The translations under genes and the position numbers were made by a program. A stretch of 64,000 nt of DNA from Orthonyx spaldingii (taxonomy: Eukaryota > Chordata > Aves > Passeriformes > Orthonychidae): assembly GCA_013397795.1 (NCBI GenBank), contig VZTJ01004015.1, positions 4,950,363 through 5,014,362 on the forward strand, in the 5' to 3' direction. Under the pieces are notes generated by a model. It was not told where the DNA came from. It saw nothing but the letters and a program-made list of their open reading frames with translations, and made no database searches. This document shows, piece by piece, positions 62,370 to 64,000 of this stretch. Numbering within the stretch: the first letter of the stretch is position 1; every line of letters starts with the position of its first letter.

Positions 62370-62680
62370 ACTGCAGTGCTGCTGCCAACGTGCGGCCCCC
62401 TCTGCCCTTCCCGCACAGCCGCCTTCGCGGCAGAAGGCGCAGCTCCGGGCCCCAGCGCGGCTGCTCCCCGGGCGGGCCCCGGCGGGGGGGGCCGGGGCAG
62501 GGCCCGGAGGTGGTGCCAGGGGCCGGCCGGGCCCGGTGCGGGGCCAGTGCCGGTCCCGGTGCGTCCCGGTGCGGGGCCCGAACAGCTCCGGGACCGCGGC
62601 CCCCCAACAGCGCCCGGCCATACTCGGCAGGGCCGGCGCTGCCTCGCTGCCCGGCACACACCGGGTACAGGGGCTGCGGG
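62370..62680. promoter_or_regulatory. CpG-island-like segment
   Basis: Very high G+C with dense CpG, GC-box-like words and a perfect 10-bp tandem (tcccggtgcg, 62554-62563 and 62564-62573). Open frames of up to 231 codons on five frames follow from the composition. It ends abruptly at an A/T-rich stretch (62700-62745). It is a candidate promoter in an otherwise gene-poor region, and a GC-rich repeat is the alternative. Confidence 0.55.
62470..62502 (+). other. G-quadruplex motif
   Basis: G tracts at 62470-62472, 62474-62476, 62484-62491, 62494-62497 and 62500-62502, with loops of 1, 7, 2 and 2 bases. This satisfies the G3+ N1-7 rule with one tract spare. It lies inside the CpG-rich segment. 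Confidence 0.8.
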
Positions 62681-64000
62681 CCCTTTTTCGAGTCAGAATT
62701 GGAAAAAAAAATTAAATATATATATATGGGAGAAAAAAAAAAAATCACCACCCCATTAAAGCCCTTCCTTTTGTTATAACTGCTGAGAAATGTGAATGCC
62801 TGCACAGATTGGGGCTGACTGAAACTCTAATCATTATACTGCAAGAGTATTTTTGATGGATTTTCAACAGCTCCAGAGTTCCTGTCAGCATCACTGTGTG
62901 GCTTTTTAAAGTTCTTTCCTTTAATGGGTCCCAGGACCCGTGAAAACATTCAGGTCAGTTGAGTACCTGAGTCTTCCCAAGTAATTAGCAGGTAGAATTA
63001 CCTGGTAGCAGTCAGTGTTTTCTGCTGTAATCTGTCCGTAGGAGTTGCAGCAGAGTAATTGCTGTCTCTGGCGGCCCTGCAAACATGTCTAATTTAATGT
63101 GTCAATAGGGATTTTTCTCTGTTTTTTTCATCCCCAATGCCAGGCTGTGAATTTTCGTTTCAGAAGGCCAGACTCAAAGTGAGATGGATATATTGAACAT
63201 GTGGATTTAAAGGAAATGTTTTTCCCAGCAACTGTAAATGTGTAAAAGCATTCAGAGCTCATTCTCCTCTCCACATGACTTTTCAACAGGTTAAATAAAT
63301 GTATGTAGCAGACATACTCAACTACGTGTTCCACAGTTACTGGAGCAGATAAATGCTAAGCTGACCGTGGTGTCTCCTTGCCGGCAGTGCAGTCTTTCTG
63401 TCCTTCTGACTTCTTCGGTGATGTTCTGGTATTCTCTGATGCTGAGTCAATGAGATCAACTACTGGTGACACACATGTAGCTTTTTCCTCTTCCCTTGGA
63501 GAACATTTGCCAGTAGTGAAGGAACAGATGTGCTCGGATCTGTTCCGAGTTCAGATGTGGAGTGAGGGTGTTTACAGGGTACTCCACAGGCGGGTTTTGC
63601 ACCAGCAGGTTCTGTGTTGTGGCTGCTTCCCTGGGTATTTGTGCAGCTGTGTGCAGGAGCAGTGCTGGGTCTGACGGCTGCAGTTATCTTAACTGCTCCA
63701 TTTGTTTAAATACCACCCTCTTGTGCATCACGTTGCAGGGACTCTGAGCTTTTGTTGTGTTGAAAAAATCTCAGGGTTTTATTCTGCATGAGGGAAAGCA
63801 TAGATTCTAATGATAAAAAGGGTCATTCCCAAAAGAGAAATCTATGTGTTATATATTCTCTACAGATCTATAAATAGTCCTTTGAGTCCAGTCACATCAT
63901 GCTGCGAGTCACTGATGTTACATCTTTAGTTTTCAGTGAACACCCTAGCATCTCAGTTGTAAAGGAAAAATAAAAATAAAATAAACTTACCTTGAACAAA
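62681..64000. other. Intergenic, no gene recognised
   Basis: Starts with A runs and (AT)n simple sequence, then mixed sequence. The open frame at 63378-63674 (+, 98 codons) shows no domain. Nothing else was recognised to the window end. Confidence 0.75.

Noticed and set aside
62020..62805. Frames of 129-231 codons in five frames across the second CpG island
   Set aside because: All are low-complexity Pro/Gly/Arg/Ala translations caused by the scarcity of stops in GC-rich DNA. None has a recognisable domain.
1..64000. CRISPR arrays, operons, tRNA and rRNA genes
   Set aside because: The sequence is vertebrate nuclear DNA with spliced coding exons. I saw no regular spaced repeats and no tRNA or rRNA signature.

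Overview
This is a vertebrate nuclear sequence, most likely from a bird. It contains five truncated CR1 LINE copies, two of them ending in the typical CR1 ATTCTATGA-like tail. Interspersed repeats are otherwise sparse and introns are compact (83 bp to 4.3 kb). A lepidosaur, turtle or crocodilian cannot be excluded from sequence alone. The one protein-coding gene recognised is TTLL7 (tubulin tyrosine ligase-like 7, a tubulin polyglutamylase) on the + strand. The window opens inside an intron and then carries the last 12 coding exons, ending at the stop codon at 31196-31198. All 11 complete introns are GT-AG, phases join without error, and the joined reading frame gives 562 residues. These start just after the Glu of the metal-binding E-x-N motif of the ATP-grasp core and end in the conserved -RYSHL tail. 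About 350 N-terminal residues, including most of the catalytic domain, lie upstream of the window.

Layout: 1-4388 is intron with a 48-nt A run. 4389-9370 holds the end of the TTL core and the basic/helical microtubule-binding part (five exons). 13621-14807 encodes the Ser-rich, disordered, fast-evolving linker (two exons). 17705-31198 encodes the conserved C-terminal module (five exons). The probable 3' UTR follows, with several AATAAA signals between 31310 and 33366. From 33.4 kb to the end there is no recognisable protein-coding gene. This fits the gene-poor interval that lies 3' of TTLL7 in other vertebrates, on the ADGRL2 side. It holds CR1 fragments, two CpG-island-like segments (about 33670-34215 and 62370-62680) that could be promoters of unannotated transcripts, an assembly gap inside a T run, and homopolymers.

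No new protein system was found. The structures most worth a second look are as follows. (i) A decayed inverted repeat of about 455 bp in TTLL7 intron 11, centred near 28325, whose arms both keep an ideal splice-donor sequence. (ii) A compound direct, inverted and tandem repeat at 53471-53580, abutting the truncated end of a CR1. (iii) The CpG island 2.7 kb past the TTLL7 stop, which contains an ideal splice donor. (iv) An 83-bp intron with no in-frame stop. (v) The second CpG island, with G-quadruplex potential, next to a segment open on both strands.
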